64,000 bases of DNA from Streptomyces sp. LaPpAH-108 (GCF_000373625.1 NZ_KB891994.1:558001-622000); one strand, 5' to 3'. Numbered from the stretch's first letter, positions 36,829-47,254 are shown. The notes: generated from the sequence alone by a model not told the origin. A program made the numbers and translations.

Positions 36829-37794
36829 ATGACCACTCCTGCACAGCACAAGATCGGATCGGGTTTCGGCGCCGACACCACCGCCGACGAGGTCCTGCAC
36901 GGCATCGACCTCACCGGGAAGCTCGCGATCGTCACCGGCGGCTACTCGGGCATCGGCCTGGAGACGACCCGCGCGCTCGTGAAGGCGGGCGCCGAGGTGG
37001 TCGTGCCCGCGCGCCGCACCGACACCGCCCGGGAAGCCCTGGCGGATCTCGACGACGTCGAGGTGGACGAGCTGGACCTCGGTGACCTGGAGAGCGTACG
37101 AGGGTTCGCCGAGCGGTTCCTGGCCTCCGGCCGCACCGTCGACATCCTGATCGACAGCGCGGGGATCATGGCGTGCCCGGAGACCCGGGTGGGCCCCGGC
37201 TGGGAAGCCCAGTTCGCCACCAACCACCTCGGCCACTTCGCCCTGGTCAACCACCTGTGGCCGGCGCTCGCGGCGGGCGGCGCCCGGGTGGTCTCCGTGT
37301 CCTCGCGCGGCCACCACCTCTCCCCCGTGCGCTGGGACGACGTCCAGTGGCGCGAGGGGTACGACAAGTGGCAGGCGTACGGCCAGGCCAAGACGGCGAA
37401 CGCCCTGTTCGCCGTCCACCTGGACCAGCTCGGCCGCGACGCCGGTGTCCGCGCCTTCTCCCTCCACCCGGGCGGCATCATGACCCCGCTCCAGCGCCAC
37501 CTCACCCACGAGGAGATGGTCGAGCGCGGCTGGATCGACGAACAGGGCAACCCCGTGGACCCCTCCAGCTTCAAGACCCCCGAACAAGGCGCCGCCACCC
37601 AGGTCTGGGCCGCCACCTCCCCCCAGCTCGACACCCTCGGCGGCCTCTACCTCGAAGACTGCGACATCGCCGAACCCGCCCCCGAGGACGGCGCCTGGTC
37701 CGGCGTGAAGTCCTGGGCCACCGACCCGGAGCAGGCGGCCCGCCTGTGGGAACTGTCGGCGGAACTGACGGGCGTGAACGCGTTCGCGAAGTAG
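36829..37794 (+). CDS. Short-chain dehydrogenase/reductase (retinol dehydrogenase-like)
   Basis: A 321-aa SDR of the extended-C-terminus type: TGGYSGIG near residue 37, a modified NNAG equivalent (DSAGIMACPE), and YGQAKTAN as the catalytic YXXXK region near 183. The N-terminal HKIGSGFGADTTADEVLHG is found in SDRs of this subfamily. It lies behind a MerR-type promoter and just before a convergent oxidoreductase. ATG at 36829 is preferred, as the extra N-terminal residues from 36745 overlap the NACHT stop. Confidence 0.88.
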   Translation: MTTPAQHKIGSGFGADTTADEVLHGIDLTGKLAIVTGGYSGIGLETTRALVKAGAEVVVPARRTDTAREALADLDDVEVDELDLGDLESVRGFAERFLASGRTVDILIDSAGIMACPETRVGPGWEAQFATNHLGHFALVNHLWPALAAGGARVVSVSSRGHHLSPVRWDDVQWREGYDKWQAYGQAKTANALFAVHLDQLGRDAGVRAFSLHPGGIMTPLQRHLTHEEMVERGWIDEQGNPVDPSSFKTPEQGAATQVWAATSPQLDTLGGLYLEDCDIAEPAPEDGAWSGVKSWATDPEQAARLWELSAELTGVNAFAK

Positions 37795-37809
37795 GCCCCG
37801 GCACCACTC

Positions 37810-37855
37810 CGGCTCGCGTCGGCGGCGGGGAAGTCGCCACCACCGACGCGAGCCG
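37810..37855. terminator. Bidirectional terminator between convergent oxidoreductases
   Basis: A 13-bp perfect stem (CGGCTCGCGTCGG and its complement) with inner GGCG/CGCC pairs. It lies between the stops of the SDR (plus) and the quinone oxidoreductase-like gene (minus). Confidence 0.75.
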
Positions 37856-37895
37856 AAGAGCCGTCCCTGAAAGCCCGTCAGAACTCGCCGGACGG

Positions 37896-38852
37896 TCAGG
37901 CCCCGTCGACCACCAGCACGATCTTCCCGCTCGTCCGCCCCGTCTCCCCCAGCGCATGCGCCTTCGCCGCCTCCGCCAGCGGGAACACCTCCTCAATGTG
38001 GGCCCGCAGCGCACCGGAGGCCGCCAGTTCGGCGACGGTCTTCATCCCCGCCTGGTCGGCCTCCACGAGCAGCGTCTCCACCCGCACCCCGCGCGCCTCG
38101 GCCTTCGCCGCCTCCTCCGGATCGGTACCGGGCAGCAGCGAGACGAGCACGCCACCGGGGCGCAGCACGTCGAGCGAACGTACGCGGGTGTCACCGGAGA
38201 CGGGGTCCAGCACCACGTCCACGTCCCGTACGGCGTCCCGGAAGTCGACGGAGCGATAGTCGATCACCTCGTCGGCTCCGAGCGACCGCAGGAACTCGTG
38301 CTTCGGCGCGCTCGCCGTGCCGATCACGTACGCCCCGAGCGACTTGGCGATCTGTACGGCGAGGTGCCCGACCCCACCGGCGGCGGCATGCACCAACACC
38401 CGCTGACCGGGCTTGACTTGGGCGGCGTCCACGAGCGCCTGGTACGCCGTGAGCGCGGCCAGCGGCAGCGCCCCCGCCTGGACGTGGTCGATCGAGGCGG
38501 GCTTGTGCGTGAAGGCGCGGGCGGGGCCGGTGACGTACTCGGCGTGGGCGCCGACGCCGTGCGGGTAGGGCAGCATCCCGAAGACCTCGTCGCCGGGCTT
38601 GAAGAGGGTCACGCCGAAGCCGACCGCCTCCACGGTGCCGGAGACGTCCCAGCCGAGGACGAGGGGGAGCCGGTCGAGGAAGACGCGCTGGGCGCGGTGC
38701 TTCCAGTCGGTCGGGTTGAGACCGGCGGCGCGGACGGAGACCAGGATCTCGCTCGGGCCCGGCTGGGGGCGGGGCAGCTCGGTCTCCTGCAGGACCTCCG
38801 GGGTGCCGTACTCGTCCTGGCTGATGGCGCGCATGGTGGGGTTGTTCGTCAT
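37896..38852 (-). CDS. NADP-dependent oxidoreductase (quinone oxidoreductase/zeta-crystallin type)
   Basis: A 318-aa MDR-superfamily protein without zinc ligands. The N-terminal GroES-like part reads VSVRAAGLNPTDWKHR, followed by GWDVSGTVEAVG. The cofactor domain has HAAAGGVGHLAVQIAKSLGA near residue 155 and EVIDYRSVDF. The C-terminus ends GKIVLVVDG. NADPH-dependent reduction of quinones or enones is expected. It is divergent from a GlxA-type AraC regulator, 70 nt apart, which is the likely controller. ATG at 38852 is used; 38834 is an alternative. Confidence 0.9.
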   Translation of the reverse strand: MTNNPTMRAISQDEYGTPEVLQETELPRPQPGPSEILVSVRAAGLNPTDWKHRAQRVFLDRLPLVLGWDVSGTVEAVGFGVTLFKPGDEVFGMLPYPHGVGAHAEYVTGPARAFTHKPASIDHVQAGALPLAALTAYQALVDAAQVKPGQRVLVHAAAGGVGHLAVQIAKSLGAYVIGTASAPKHEFLRSLGADEVIDYRSVDFRDAVRDVDVVLDPVSGDTRVRSLDVLRPGGVLVSLLPGTDPEEAAKAEARGVRVETLLVEADQAGMKTVAELAASGALRAHIEEVFPLAEAAKAHALGETGRTSGKIVLVVDGA

Positions 38853-38922
38853 ACGTCCAGGTTCGCCGGAGCCGCCCGCGCGTACCATGGCAGGAAAGAC
38901 ATCTTTCAACGGGATCGTGCCA

Positions 38923-39876
38923 ATGACCGCTCACCGTGTCGTCGTCCTCGCTCTCGACGGGGTGTACCCCTTCGAGCTGGGCATCCCCAGCCGGGTCTTC
39001 GGTTCGGCCGGGGGCCGCTACGAGGTGCTGACCTGCTCGGCCGACGGCGGCCCCGTCGCCACCAACTCCGACTTCTCGGTGACGGTCGGCCACGGGCCCG
39101 AGGTGCTGGCGACGGCGGACACGGTGGTGCTGCCGCCGTTCGACGTCGACCGCCTCACCCGCGGCCTGTCCCCGAAGGCCGACGCGGCGCTGGCGGCCGT
39201 ACCGCCCGGCGCCCGGATCGTCTCCATCTGCACCGGCGCCTTCGTACTGGCCGCCGCCGGGCGGCTCGACGGCCGCCCGGCCACCACGCACTGGGCCCTC
39301 GCGGACCTCTTCCGCTCCTGGTACCCGAGGGTGTCGCTCGACCCGGACGTCCTCTTCGTGGACGACGGCGACATCCTCACCTCGGCGGGCGCGGCCTCGG
39401 GAGTCGACGTGTGCCTGCACGTCGTACGGAAGGATCATGGCGCCGCCGTCGCCAACCAGGTGGCCCGCGCGTGTGTCGTACCGCCGTGGCGGGACGGCGG
39501 CCAGGCGCAGTACATCCGGCGCCCGGTGCCCGAGGAATCCGCCCACAGCACCTCGGCCACCCGCCATTGGGCACTGGAGCACCTGCACGAACCCCTCTCG
39601 CTCACGGAGTTGGCCGCCCACGCCCGCATGAGCGTCCGCACCTTCGCCCGCCGCTTCACCGAGGAGGTCGGCACCAGCCCCGGCCGCTGGCTCATCCAAC
39701 GCCGCCTCGACCGCGCCCGCCACCTCCTGGAAACCACGGACCTCCCCGTGGACGACATCGCCACCCAGGTGGGCTTCGCCACAGGCACCTCCCTACGAGA
39801 ACACCTGCACGCGACGATCGGCGTGACACCCGTGGCATACCGCCGGACGTTCCGCGGAACGACGGTCACCCCCTAG
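38923..39876 (+). CDS. GlxA-family transcriptional regulator (DJ-1/PfpI + AraC HTH)
   Basis: A 317-aa regulator. The N-terminal DJ-1/PfpI-like domain carries ICTGAFVLAAAGRLDGRPAT, in which the nucleophile-elbow Cys (near residue 103) is retained. The C-terminal AraC domain reads SLTELAAHARMSVRTFARRF and VDDIATQVGFATGTSLREH. Such proteins usually control a nearby oxidoreductase. The start at 38923 is preferred; an in-frame ATG at 38887 would add 12 residues. Confidence 0.92.
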   Translation: MTAHRVVVLALDGVYPFELGIPSRVFGSAGGRYEVLTCSADGGPVATNSDFSVTVGHGPEVLATADTVVLPPFDVDRLTRGLSPKADAALAAVPPGARIVSICTGAFVLAAAGRLDGRPATTHWALADLFRSWYPRVSLDPDVLFVDDGDILTSAGAASGVDVCLHVVRKDHGAAVANQVARACVVPPWRDGGQAQYIRRPVPEESAHSTSATRHWALEHLHEPLSLTELAAHARMSVRTFARRFTEEVGTSPGRWLIQRRLDRARHLLETTDLPVDDIATQVGFATGTSLREHLHATIGVTPVAYRRTFRGTTVTP

Positions 39877-40063
39877 AACCCGCGGGCCACCGATACGACA
39901 CCACATCCGCCTCACTCGCCCCCACGAGCCGCAGCCGCCGTCCGCCACCCCGGGTGCGCGCACGGGGAGGTAGCCCCCGAACCCCCCGAAGCGATCACAC
40001 GTCCCCTCGGCCGGCCGACGACCGTGTCGTACGCATCAGCCCCCTCCGCCGCACGGGTACCAG

Positions 40064-40585
40064 CTACTTCTTCACCGCGCCGTGCAGAGCCTCGGCAATC
40101 TTCGGTGCCAAGCGCTCGCTGTCCGCGCGTGCGGTGTCAGTGGTGGTGGGCAGGCTGACAGCCCAGGTGTCGCCGGTGACGGCGATGCCGCCCATGGTCT
40201 GCGAGACGCCGCTCCACCCGGCAAGCGCCTTACCGTTCGGGAACATGTTGATCCCGGCGTCCCCCGCCGCAGGCGCTCCGGCCTTGTCGGTGACCGTGAA
40301 GTCGTAGGCGCTGCCGCCGACGTCGCTGATGTACGACGCATCGGTGTCCTTGTGCAGCATGGACACGGTGAACCCAGCACGGTCGAGAGCGTCGGCAATG
40401 TCCTGCGCCGTTTTGTAGTGGCTGCCGGTGGCGGGAGCCGTATGAGGCGCTGCGGGCGCCGGTGTGCTCGCCGTCGGCTTCGCGTCGGCAGTCGTGACCT
40501 TTTCCGGGCCCAGCAGCGCCCACCCGGCGGCACCGACGACGATCCCGACGGCCCCGGCGATGGCTGCCGTGATCGTGGTCCTCAC
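40064..40585 (-). CDS. Membrane-anchored or exported protein of unknown function
   Basis: A 173-aa protein beginning with an N-terminal hydrophobic segment (ITAAIAGAVGIVVGAAGWALL), then a Thr/Pro/Ala linker and a soluble domain with TAQDIADALDRAGFTVSMLH near residue 85 and an LPTTTDTARADSER stretch at the end. No family is recognised. The GTG start at 40585 follows GGGGGA, and nothing upstream encodes protein of this type. It stands alone between the AraC regulator and the Rhs gene. Confidence 0.75.
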   Translation of the reverse strand: MRTTITAAIAGAVGIVVGAAGWALLGPEKVTTADAKPTASTPAPAAPHTAPATGSHYKTAQDIADALDRAGFTVSMLHKDTDASYISDVGGSAYDFTVTDKAGAPAAGDAGINMFPNGKALAGWSGVSQTMGGIAVTGDTWAVSLPTTTDTARADSERLAPKIAEALHGAVKK

Positions 40586-40811
40586 GCTTCCCCCTCCCCG
40601 TGATGGTGCGTCAGCTGCGGATGATCTCATCGGCCCCAGACAGGGTCAACTCGGGCACGATGCGGCCTGCGCGGTGAAGTACTACGCGCCCTGTAGCTCA
40701 GAAGGTGGCGGGCGGGCTGTCCTCCGCCCCGACTGCCACGTGCACGTCAGCAGACCTCCAGAGCAACGCGAAATCGCGCACGAACCTGGTGAGGATCTCA
40801 CTTCTTTCGTC

Positions 40812-40825
40812 ATCACCAAGGTGAT
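40812..40825. promoter_or_regulatory. Short palindrome before the Rhs gene
   Basis: ATCACC and GGTGAT flank two bases, 46 nt before the Rhs start codon. This could be a regulator site or part of the promoter; the sequence alone does not decide. Confidence 0.3.
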
Positions 40826-40870
40826 CGGATCGGGCGCCCATACGTTCCGAATCGCAAGGGATGCCGCTCG

Positions 40871-43800
40871 ATGAGACATGCCGTGCCCCGATCGCGGGGC
40901 CCCGCGATCGCCCGCCGTCGTCGTAGACGAACCCTGTCGGGTATCGCCCTCTCCGCCGCCATGCTCCTGGCGGCCGAAGCCGCTCTCCTGGTCGGCGACA
41001 CGGGCGATGCCGTGGCCCTCAATCTGTCCGGCCAGAGCCCAAAGACGCACACCGCCAAGCCCAAGAAGCCGAGCGCCCAACAGGCGGCCGACATACCCTC
41101 CGCCCGGGTCGCCGCCCGCCTCTACGGCCACCGCGTCGAGGCGCTGAGTGAGCGTACCGAGACGTCGACGACGTGGGTGAACAAGGACGGCAGTCTCACC
41201 ACCGAACTCGCTGCGGGTCCGGTTCGGTTCGAGCGGGACGGCCGGTGGACCGACGTGGATGTCGAGCTGCGGGAGACCTCCCAGGGTGTCGAGCCCAAGG
41301 CGCATCCGGAGGGTCTGCGGCTGGCCGGGAAGTCCGGGACGCCGGTGAAGTCCTGGAAGGCCGCGCGGGAGGCGAAGGCCACCGATCTGGTCACCCTCGG
41401 CGAGGGCGAGCGGCAGATCACCTTGCAGTGGAAGGGCGGCCTGCCGAAGCCGGAACTGGACGGCACCCGGGCGCAGTACACCGACGCCGTCCCCGGTGCG
41501 GATGTGGTCGTGGAGGCCACGCGGACCGGTTTCGAGCAGTACGTCGAGATCAAGGAGCGCCCCGGTGCGGAGGGCTACTCCTACACCCTGCCGCTGAAGG
41601 CCAAGGGGCTCAAGGCGAGACAACTGGCGGACGGCAGTGTCCTGTTCACCGACCGCAAGAACAAGAAGCGGGCCGTGATGCCCGCTCCGGTGATGTGGGA
41701 CGCCACCGTCGACAAGCGCTCCGGCGAGCACACCCGCAAGGCGAAGGTCGGCCTCAAGGTGGTCCAGAAGGGTGCCTTGGTCGACCTGGTGATCACCCCG
41801 GACGCGACGTTCCTCGCCGACCCGGACACCCGGTACCCGGTGACCGTGGACCCCTCCACCTCCTCGCTGTCCAACGTCTTCGACACCTACGTCCAGCAGG
41901 GCGAGACCGTCGACTGGTCCACCGACACCGAACTCGACTTCGGCAACCCCGGCACCAAGAACGCCGACGGCACCCCGCGCACCGCGCAGTCGTTCATCTC
42001 CTGGAACACCACACCGATCCAGGACGCGCTGGTCCTGGACGCCAAGCTGTCCCTGTGGAACTTCCACTCGGGCAACAACGCCGACTGCAAGCTCTACCCG
42101 TGGGAGGTGTGGTCCTCCCCCGCCGCGTCCACCTCCAGCCGGTGGACCAACCGCCCGGTGATGACGGCGAAGAAGGCCACCTCCACCGAGACCCGCGGCA
42201 ACGCCGACTGCACCAGCCAGCCCGACGGCTGGATCAACGCCGACGTCACCACCCTGACGCAGGAGTGGGCCTCGGCGAAGGCCACCCGCGGCCACATGGG
42301 CATCCGCGCCACCGACGAGTCGGTCACCGCCCAGTGGAAGCGGGTCAACTCCGCCAACGCCGCGTCCAACCCGCCCAAACTGGTGGTCCGTTACAACTAC
42401 CGGCCGCGCACCGGCACCAAGCAGGAAGCCGGCCCGCCGTACTTCTCCTACAGCGGCACCTACGTCGTCAACACCACCACCCCGACCCTGCGGGACACCT
42501 TCGTCGACGCCGACGGCGACAAGGTCAACGGCACCTTCCAGATCTTCGACAACGCCACCAACACCCAGGTCGGCGACGTCATCGTCTCCAAGTACGTCCC
42601 GTCCGGACAGGTCGCCTCCGTGACCGTCCCCTCCGGAGTCCTCACGGACGGCAAGACGTACAAGTTCCGCACGTCACCGTACGACGGCACGCACTACAAC
42701 ACCGGCTGGTCGGCCTGGAAGACCTTCACCGTCGACACCAAGGCACCCTCCGCCCCCACCAAGATCGTATCCACGCACTACCCGGTGAACGCCTGGGTCA
42801 AGGGCGCGGGCCAGGCAGGCACCTTCACCGTCACCCCGCCCTCCGGCACCGACCACAACTGGCTCGAGTGGACCCTGGACGGCGTCACCTGGACCAAGGT
42901 CGCCACCAACGGCGCCGGCGCCGACAAGGCCATCAGCATCACCCCGCCCAAGGACGGCACCCACACCCTCCAGGTCCGCGCGGTCGACAAGGCGGACAAC
43001 AAGTCCGACGCCGTCGAATACACCTTCCACGCCGGACCCGGCGGCTTCCTCCAGCCCTCCGATGGCGAACGCACCGCACGCCGCCTCCCGCTGGCCGCCG
43101 AGGCCGACGGCGGCAAGTACAACGCGGTGTCCTTCTCCTGGCGCCGCTCCGAAGCCGACCCCTGGGTCAAAATCCCGGCCGCGGACGTCACCTCCGGCGG
43201 CGATCCGCTCACCGCCTGGCCCGTCCCGATGACCGGCGGCAAGAACACACCCCTCGTCTGGAACACCACCAGCACCGTCGACCCCGACGGCACCGTACAG
43301 ATCAAGGCCGACTTCACCGGCCCCAACAGCGCCTCCGGCAGCACCGAACCACTGACCGTCGTGGTCGACCGCAACGCCGACGGCGCGGCGAGCAACGAGG
43401 TCGGCCCGGGCAGCGTCAACCTGTTGACCGGCAATTACACCCTGTCGGCCACCGACGCCTCCGCATTCGACCTCTCCGTCTCCCGCACCGCCTCCTCGCG
43501 CGTCCCGGACAAGGGCGCCACGCAGGAGGGCCAGGCCCCGATCTTCGGCAAGGAGTGGGTCTCCGGCACCGCCGCCGAGATGACCGACTCCGACTTCAGC
43601 CACCTCCGCAAGATCTCCGACACCGCCGTCGCGGTCGTCGACGCCGAAGGCGAGGAGACCCACTTCACCGCGAACGCGGCCAAGACGGGGTGGATACCCG
43701 AGCCCGGTTCGGAGGACCTGACCCTCAAGGGCAGTGTGAGTGCCGCCTTCACGCTCACGGACACCGAGGGCACGGTCACCGAGTTCACCAAGCCCGAGGC

Positions 43801-46800
43801 CGGGGCCACCACCTGGCAGGTCTCCAGCACCCTGCTGGACGGTCTCTCGAACTCCACGACCACCGTGGTCTCCGAGACGGTGACGGTGGACGGCAAGAAG
43901 CTGGCCCGTCCCAAGCGGGTCATCGCCCCCACGTCGGCCGCGACGACCGCCGCGTGCACCTCGGACCCCACCACGAAGGGCTGCCGGGTCCTGGAGTTCG
44001 TCTACGCGACCGCGACCACCGGCACCGACAGCGCGTTCGGCGATGTGACCGGGCAGGTCAAGGAGATCCGTCTGTGGTCCACCGACCCCGGCGCCTCCGC
44101 GGCCACGTCGAAGTCCGTGCAGGCGTACCTGTACGACGGCAACGGCCGTCTGCGCCAGGCATGGAACCCGCAGATCAGCCCCGCCCTGAAGACCGAGTAC
44201 GCCTACGACGGCGCGAGCCGCGTCACCAAGTACACCTCGCCCGGCGAACTGCCGTGGACCTTCACCTACGGCAAGGCGGGCAACGCCTCCACCGCCGGTG
44301 ACGGCATGCTCCTCAAGGCGTCCCGTCCGGGCCTGAAGCAGGGCACCGCGGATGTCGAGGAGGGCACGGCGGCCACCAGCGTCGTCTACGACGTGCCGCT
44401 GACCGGCAGCGCGGCGCCGTACAAGATGGGCGCGGCGGACGTGAGGGCCTGGGGCCAGCTCGACGCACCCACCGACGCCAGCGCCGTCTTCCCCGCCGAC
44501 GCCGTCCCGGCATCGCACTCCGGCGGCTCGCTCGCCGCGGCCGACTACAAGCGGGCCGACGTCCACTACCTCGGGGTGTCGGGCCGCGAGGTCGACTCCG
44601 CCACCCCCGGCGGGCGCATCTCCACCACCGAGTACGACCGCTTCGGCAACACCGTCCGTGAACTGTCCGCCGCCAACCGTGCCGTCGCCCTTGGGCTGAC
44701 CGCCGACGACAAGGCCGTCCAGGCCGACCTCGGCATCGCGAAGCTCAGCGGCGCCGAGCGGGCCGACCTGCTGGCCACCCGCTCCGTCTACAACGACAAC
44801 GGCACCCGGGAGCTGGAGGAGTTCGGGCCGCTGCGCCGTATCGACCTGACCGCCGACCTCAAGCAGGGCACCACCACCCTCGTCCCCGCCGGCACGTCGG
44901 TCACGGCCCGCACCTGGACGGTCAACGAGTACGACGCCGGGCGTCCGACGGACGGCACCGCGAAGGTCAAGGACCAGATCACCAAGGCCACCGTGGGCGC
45001 CCAGGTGCGCGAGCACCCCTCCGTCCAGGGCGAGATCCGGGCCACCCAGACCGTCTACGACTGGGCCAAGGGCCTGCCGACGAAGACCGTCAAGGACCCC
45101 GGCGGGCTGGCGATCACCGAGACGACCGAGTACGACGCCCAGGGCCGGATCACCAAGCAGCTCCTGCCCGGCGCCACCGGCACCGATGCCGGAACCCGCG
45201 TGACCACGTACTGGTCGGCGACCGGCACCGGCGCCTGTGCGGGCCGTCCCGAGTGGGCCGACCTGGTCTGCTCGATCGCCGCGGGCGGTGCCATCACCGG
45301 CGGCGGCTCGCAACCCGCTCAACTGCCCACGACCACCACCGAGTACGACCGGTGGGGCAGCCCGGCCAAGGTCACCGAGACCGCCAACAGCGTGACGCGC
45401 ACGACCACCACGACATACGACGGCGCGGGCCGCCCGACCAAGGTCGCCATCACCGGCGGCACCGGCCAGGCGGTTCCCGAGTCGACCACCGAGTACGATC
45501 CGGCGACCGGCCAGGCGGTGAAGACCACCTCGCCCACCGGCGGCACCCTCACCAAGGCGTACGACAAGCTCGGCCGCCAGATCTCCTACACCGACGCCGA
45601 CGGCGGGAAGACCACGACCGAGTACGACCTGCTGGGCCGCCCGGTCAAGGTCACCGACACGGCGCCGTCGACCGTCACCTACACCTACGACACGGCCGTC
45701 GAACCGCGCGGCCTCGCCACCAGCACCACCGACTCGGTGGCCGGCACCTTCCGTGCCACCTACGACGCGGACGGCTCGGTCGCCACCGAGAAGCTGCCCG
45801 GCGGTTACACCCTCACCCAGACCGAGGACACCACCGGTTCGGCCACCGACCGCACCTACACGCGTGACAGCGACGGCACGATCGTCTACTCCGACACCGT
45901 GACCGAGTCCATCCACGGCCAGGTCGCCGCCCACGCGGGCTGGTCCGACCAGACCTACCGCTACGACGCCGTCGGGCGCCTCACCACCGTCGAGGACACC
46001 ACCGAGACGATCTGCACCCGCCGCGCGTACACCTTCGACGCACGCACCAACCGCAAGTCCCTGACCACCGCGACCGGCACCCCGGGCGCCGACTGCCCCA
46101 CCAGCGGGGGCACCACCACCAACTCCACCTACGACAGCGCCGACCGCATCGTCGACTCGGGCTATACCTACGACGCGTACGGCCGCACCACCGCCGTCCC
46201 GAACCAGGGCACGATCGGCTACTACGCCAACGACCTGGCGTACCAGCAGACGGCCAGCGGCAAGCGCCAGACCTGGCAGCTGGACGCGGCTCTGCGCTTC
46301 CGCTCCTGGACGGTCGAGACCGGCAGCGGCAGCACCTGGACCCAGACCGCGTCCAAGCTCAACCACTACGACGGCGACGGCGACAACCCGCGCTGGATCG
46401 TCGAGAACACCACCACCGGAGCGCTGACCCGCAACGTCGACTCCGCCTCCGGCGATCTGGCCGCGACGACCACCAAGACGGGCGACACGGTCCTGCACCT
46501 GTCCACCATCCACGGCGACGTGGCCCTCCAGCTCCCGCTGGACACCAGCAAGGCACCCGTCGCCCTGGACGCGGACGAGTACGGCAACCCCCGCGCGAGC
46601 CAGACCGAAGCCCGCTACGGCTGGCTCGGCGCCAAACAGCGCTCCAGCGAGACACTCACCGGCCTGACGCTGATGGGCGTCCGCCTCTACAACCCGCAGA
46701 CCGGCCGCTTCCTCTCCATCGACCCCGTCTACGGCGGGGGCGACAACCGCTACGGCTACCCGGGCGACCCGGTGAACCAGTTCGACCTCGACGGGAAGAA

Positions 46801-47179
46801 CTGGTTCAAGAAGCAATGGAACCGGTTCAATAATAAGAGACATCGCGTGGGTCGTAATCCGAACTGGCGATCCTTCTATTGGTCCGGGAAGTTTGCGATA
46901 AGCACGGCGGGACTCATCGCTCCCTTCGGGCGGGTAAGGACCGCGAAGAACATGTACCGGGCGATCCGCGGCCCGAAGGGCACCCTCAAGCGTTGTGGCA
47001 AGTCCGCTGGCAGACTCGTCACCTGCGCCGGAGCTATCTGGGGTGTGCAAACCGCTGTCAACGACTTCAGGAACTGGAACAATAATCGGCGATTCCGCAA
47101 TGACTGGAATGACGCCTTGACCAATGTTTCAAGGAGAAATGTATGCAGGAAGTACACAGGTAGATCGAGCTGCCGGTAG
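40871..47179 (+). CDS. Secreted Rhs/YD-repeat protein with C-terminal toxin-like tip
   Basis: A 2102-aa exported protein. An N-terminal signal (basic RRRRRTLSGIALSAAMLLAA) is followed by a wall-protein-like region and a DNRLRE-type domain (about residues 330-510). A fibronectin-like module comes next, then many YD units such as YDGAGRPTKVA and YDKLGRQISYTDADGGKT. The Rhs core motif LYNPQTGRFLSIDP and FDLDGKN precede a 126-residue tip from about 1976. That tip is basic, has hydrophobic stretches, and is AT-richer than the rest, as in exchangeable polymorphic toxins. Its activity is not recognisable. Confidence 0.88.
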   Translation: MRHAVPRSRGPAIARRRRRRTLSGIALSAAMLLAAEAALLVGDTGDAVALNLSGQSPKTHTAKPKKPSAQQAADIPSARVAARLYGHRVEALSERTETSTTWVNKDGSLTTELAAGPVRFERDGRWTDVDVELRETSQGVEPKAHPEGLRLAGKSGTPVKSWKAAREAKATDLVTLGEGERQITLQWKGGLPKPELDGTRAQYTDAVPGADVVVEATRTGFEQYVEIKERPGAEGYSYTLPLKAKGLKARQLADGSVLFTDRKNKKRAVMPAPVMWDATVDKRSGEHTRKAKVGLKVVQKGALVDLVITPDATFLADPDTRYPVTVDPSTSSLSNVFDTYVQQGETVDWSTDTELDFGNPGTKNADGTPRTAQSFISWNTTPIQDALVLDAKLSLWNFHSGNNADCKLYPWEVWSSPAASTSSRWTNRPVMTAKKATSTETRGNADCTSQPDGWINADVTTLTQEWASAKATRGHMGIRATDESVTAQWKRVNSANAASNPPKLVVRYNYRPRTGTKQEAGPPYFSYSGTYVVNTTTPTLRDTFVDADGDKVNGTFQIFDNATNTQVGDVIVSKYVPSGQVASVTVPSGVLTDGKTYKFRTSPYDGTHYNTGWSAWKTFTVDTKAPSAPTKIVSTHYPVNAWVKGAGQAGTFTVTPPSGTDHNWLEWTLDGVTWTKVATNGAGADKAISITPPKDGTHTLQVRAVDKADNKSDAVEYTFHAGPGGFLQPSDGERTARRLPLAAEADGGKYNAVSFSWRRSEADPWVKIPAADVTSGGDPLTAWPVPMTGGKNTPLVWNTTSTVDPDGTVQIKADFTGPNSASGSTEPLTVVVDRNADGAASNEVGPGSVNLLTGNYTLSATDASAFDLSVSRTASSRVPDKGATQEGQAPIFGKEWVSGTAAEMTDSDFSHLRKISDTAVAVVDAEGEETHFTANAAKTGWIPEPGSEDLTLKGSVSAAFTLTDTEGTVTEFTKPEAGATTWQVSSTLLDGLSNSTTTVVSETVTVDGKKLARPKRVIAPTSAATTAACTSDPTTKGCRVLEFVYATATTGTDSAFGDVTGQVKEIRLWSTDPGASAATSKSVQAYLYDGNGRLRQAWNPQISPALKTEYAYDGASRVTKYTSPGELPWTFTYGKAGNASTAGDGMLLKASRPGLKQGTADVEEGTAATSVVYDVPLTGSAAPYKMGAADVRAWGQLDAPTDASAVFPADAVPASHSGGSLAAADYKRADVHYLGVSGREVDSATPGGRISTTEYDRFGNTVRELSAANRAVALGLTADDKAVQADLGIAKLSGAERADLLATRSVYNDNGTRELEEFGPLRRIDLTADLKQGTTTLVPAGTSVTARTWTVNEYDAGRPTDGTAKVKDQITKATVGAQVREHPSVQGEIRATQTVYDWAKGLPTKTVKDPGGLAITETTEYDAQGRITKQLLPGATGTDAGTRVTTYWSATGTGACAGRPEWADLVCSIAAGGAITGGGSQPAQLPTTTTEYDRWGSPAKVTETANSVTRTTTTTYDGAGRPTKVAITGGTGQAVPESTTEYDPATGQAVKTTSPTGGTLTKAYDKLGRQISYTDADGGKTTTEYDLLGRPVKVTDTAPSTVTYTYDTAVEPRGLATSTTDSVAGTFRATYDADGSVATEKLPGGYTLTQTEDTTGSATDRTYTRDSDGTIVYSDTVTESIHGQVAAHAGWSDQTYRYDAVGRLTTVEDTTETICTRRAYTFDARTNRKSLTTATGTPGADCPTSGGTTTNSTYDSADRIVDSGYTYDAYGRTTAVPNQGTIGYYANDLAYQQTASGKRQTWQLDAALRFRSWTVETGSGSTWTQTASKLNHYDGDGDNPRWIVENTTTGALTRNVDSASGDLAATTTKTGDTVLHLSTIHGDVALQLPLDTSKAPVALDADEYGNPRASQTEARYGWLGAKQRSSETLTGLTLMGVRLYNPQTGRFLSIDPVYGGGDNRYGYPGDPVNQFDLDGKNWFKKQWNRFNNKRHRVGRNPNWRSFYWSGKFAISTAGLIAPFGRVRTAKNMYRAIRGPKGTLKRCGKSAGRLVTCAGAIWGVQTAVNDFRNWNNNRRFRNDWNDALTNVSRRNVCRKYTGRSSCR

Positions 47180-47186
47180 CGGCTCA

Positions 47187-47220
47187 GCCGGCGGCGGAGG
47201 GCGTCCCCTCCGCCGCCGGC
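47187..47220 (+). terminator. Perfect 15-bp hairpin after the Rhs gene
   Basis: GCCGGCGGCGGAGGG and its exact complement around a CGTC loop, 7 nt after the Rhs stop and followed by ATTCCATCTTTC. It is a strong terminator candidate and separates the Rhs toxin from the next small gene. Confidence 0.85.
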
Positions 47221-47254
47221 ATTCCATCTTTCATATCGAATCCGGGAGATTTTC

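Noticed and set aside
36745..36829. N-terminal extension of the SDR to 36745
   Set aside because: It overlaps the NACHT stop, its residues are unlike an SDR and the MerR-type promoter lies inside it.
40686..40706. tRNA-like 5' end (CCTGTAGCTCAG pattern)
   Set aside because: The D-stem partner GAGC, an anticodon arm and a T-arm GGTTCGA do not follow. Only a short likeness; could at best be an old attachment-site scrap.
42674..47050. Very long open frame antisense to the Rhs gene (about 1450 codons)
   Set aside because: It is a shadow of high-GC codon bias in the Rhs gene. It is Gly/Val/Arg low-complexity without family motifs.
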